This document shows, piece by piece, positions 6,315-6,886 of a stretch of DNA of 6,886 nucleotides. The stretch comes from Methanobacteriaceae archaeon (lineage in GTDB: Archaea; Methanobacteriota; Methanobacteria; Methanobacteriales; Methanobacteriaceae). The notes under the pieces are model-generated. The model was not told where the DNA came from, ran no database searches, and saw only the letters and a program-made list of their open reading frames with translations. Both the position numbers and the translations under genes were made by a program. Location of the stretch: positions 1 to 6,886 of the forward strand of contig JAUYBK010000028.1 of assembly GCA_030693105.1 (NCBI GenBank). The letters are read 5' to 3'. Each line of letters begins with the position of its first letter. Position 1 is the first letter of the stretch.

Positions 6315-6886
6315 ATGGGCGAAGAAATAAAGTTTTTAATATTGGAAGACGTTCCTCTAGATGCTGAGCTGGCTGAAAGGGAACTCAAAAAGGAAGGGCT
6401 GAACATTTCCACATTAAGAGTAGAGACTGAAGCCGACTACCTGAGGGAACTTCAGGATTTCCAACCAGACCTCATACTGGCGGACCATTCCCTGCCCCAC
6501 TTTGATGGAGTGACTGCTCTCCAATTAACCCGGGAGATAGACTCCCAGATCCCTTTCATATTTGTCAGTGGTAAAATTGGCGAAGAATTTGCCGTGGAAA
6601 TGCTTAAAGAAGGCGCCACAGATTACGTGCTTAAAAGTAACCTCTCCAAGCTCCCGCACGCTGTCCAAAGGGCCTTAAAAGAATTCCAAGAACAAATGGA
6701 AAGAAAGATTACCGAAAAAGCCCTTTTGGAGAGTGAAAAGAAATACAGAACTCTTTTTAAAGAAACCAAAAATCCCATACTGGTATTTGACGAAGAAGGA
6801 AATTTCGTTGACTGCAACGAGGCCGCACTCTCTTTCATGGAAATGGATCGTTTAGACCTTCTGAACCATAATATAACAAATTTTAT
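6315..6886 (+). CDS. Receiver-PAS signalling protein, possibly hybrid kinase, 3'-truncated by window edge
   Basis: An open frame of 190 codons runs off the right edge. Residues 1 to about 118 are a receiver: acidic pair E11/D12, phosphoacceptor D57 in LILADHSLP, S85 in FIFVSGKIGEE and K107 in YVLKSN. A charged helix (about 119-143, ending in ALLESEKKYRTLF) leads into a PAS domain from about 140, with NPILVFDEEGNFVDCNEAAL. This receiver-linker-PAS start is common in methanogens and many bacteria, and such proteins often continue into more PAS domains and a histidine kinase, or end without one; the window cannot tell which. ATG 6315 is the only sensible start: an in-frame TAA lies at 6291-6293 and no other start codon falls between. 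It lacks a clear ribosome binding site (only TGATGAT precedes it), so translation probably depends on ribosomes finishing the regulator 8 bases upstream. Confidence 0.9.
   Translation, partial: MGEEIKFLILEDVPLDAELAERELKKEGLNISTLRVETEADYLRELQDFQPDLILADHSLPHFDGVTALQLTREIDSQIPFIFVSGKIGEEFAVEMLKEGATDYVLKSNLSKLPHAVQRALKEFQEQMERKITEKALLESEKKYRTLFKETKNPILVFDEEGNFVDCNEAALSFMEMDRLDLLNHNITNF

Noticed and set aside
6623..6838. Minus-strand 71-codon open frame at the right end
   Set aside because: It lies opposite the receiver-PAS gene, whose motifs in the + frame are clear.
1..6886. CRISPR array, insertion sequence, tRNA or rRNA
   Set aside because: No regularly spaced repeats, transposase motifs, terminal inverted repeats or tRNA/rRNA-like stretches were seen on either strand.

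Overview
The window holds five protein genes, all on the + strand, in two blocks. The left block (1-4565) is the end of uvrB followed by complete uvrA, the damage-recognition half of bacterial-type nucleotide excision repair. The right block (4957-6886) is a signalling cluster: a short membrane-anchored histidine kinase, a single-domain response regulator of the Rcp1 type, and the start of a receiver-PAS protein that runs off the right edge. A 391-base AT-rich gap (4566-4956) separates the blocks.

The likely host is a methanogenic archaeon of the Methanobacteriaceae, possibly Methanobacterium (about 70% sure). Protein wording across uvrB and uvrA resembles what I know of Methanobacteriales. 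Two-component genes without DNA-binding outputs are common there, and the gap has TATA-like boxes and T-runs such as archaea use. A bacterial host is not excluded: uvrB-uvrA order also occurs in Bacillota, and the gap contains a bacterial -10-like TATAAT. No rRNA, tRNA or marker gene settles it.

uvrB and uvrA share one base (TGATG) and must be co-transcribed. UvrA dimers find distorted DNA and load UvrB; UvrB verifies the lesion and recruits UvrC, whose gene is not in the window. After uvrA comes a candidate terminator (weak stem plus seven T). The gap then holds two possible promoters, a perfect 9-bp inverted repeat, three copies of TTAATACC and a small GC-rich patch with competing hairpins.

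The signalling genes are closely spaced (30 and 8 bases) and probably form one operon. The kinase has a complete catalytic core but almost no sensor region: one membrane helix and a coiled coil. Its core resembles the kinase part of phytochrome-type proteins, and the next gene resembles the Rcp1 regulators that partner such kinases, yet no light-sensing domain is present. The third protein adds a second receiver joined to a PAS domain, so one kinase could feed two receivers. No DNA-binding output is visible, which suggests signalling by protein contact or phosphorelay. I found no CRISPR array, transposon or clearly new system; the most open questions lie in the kinase's reduced input and in the intergenic elements.
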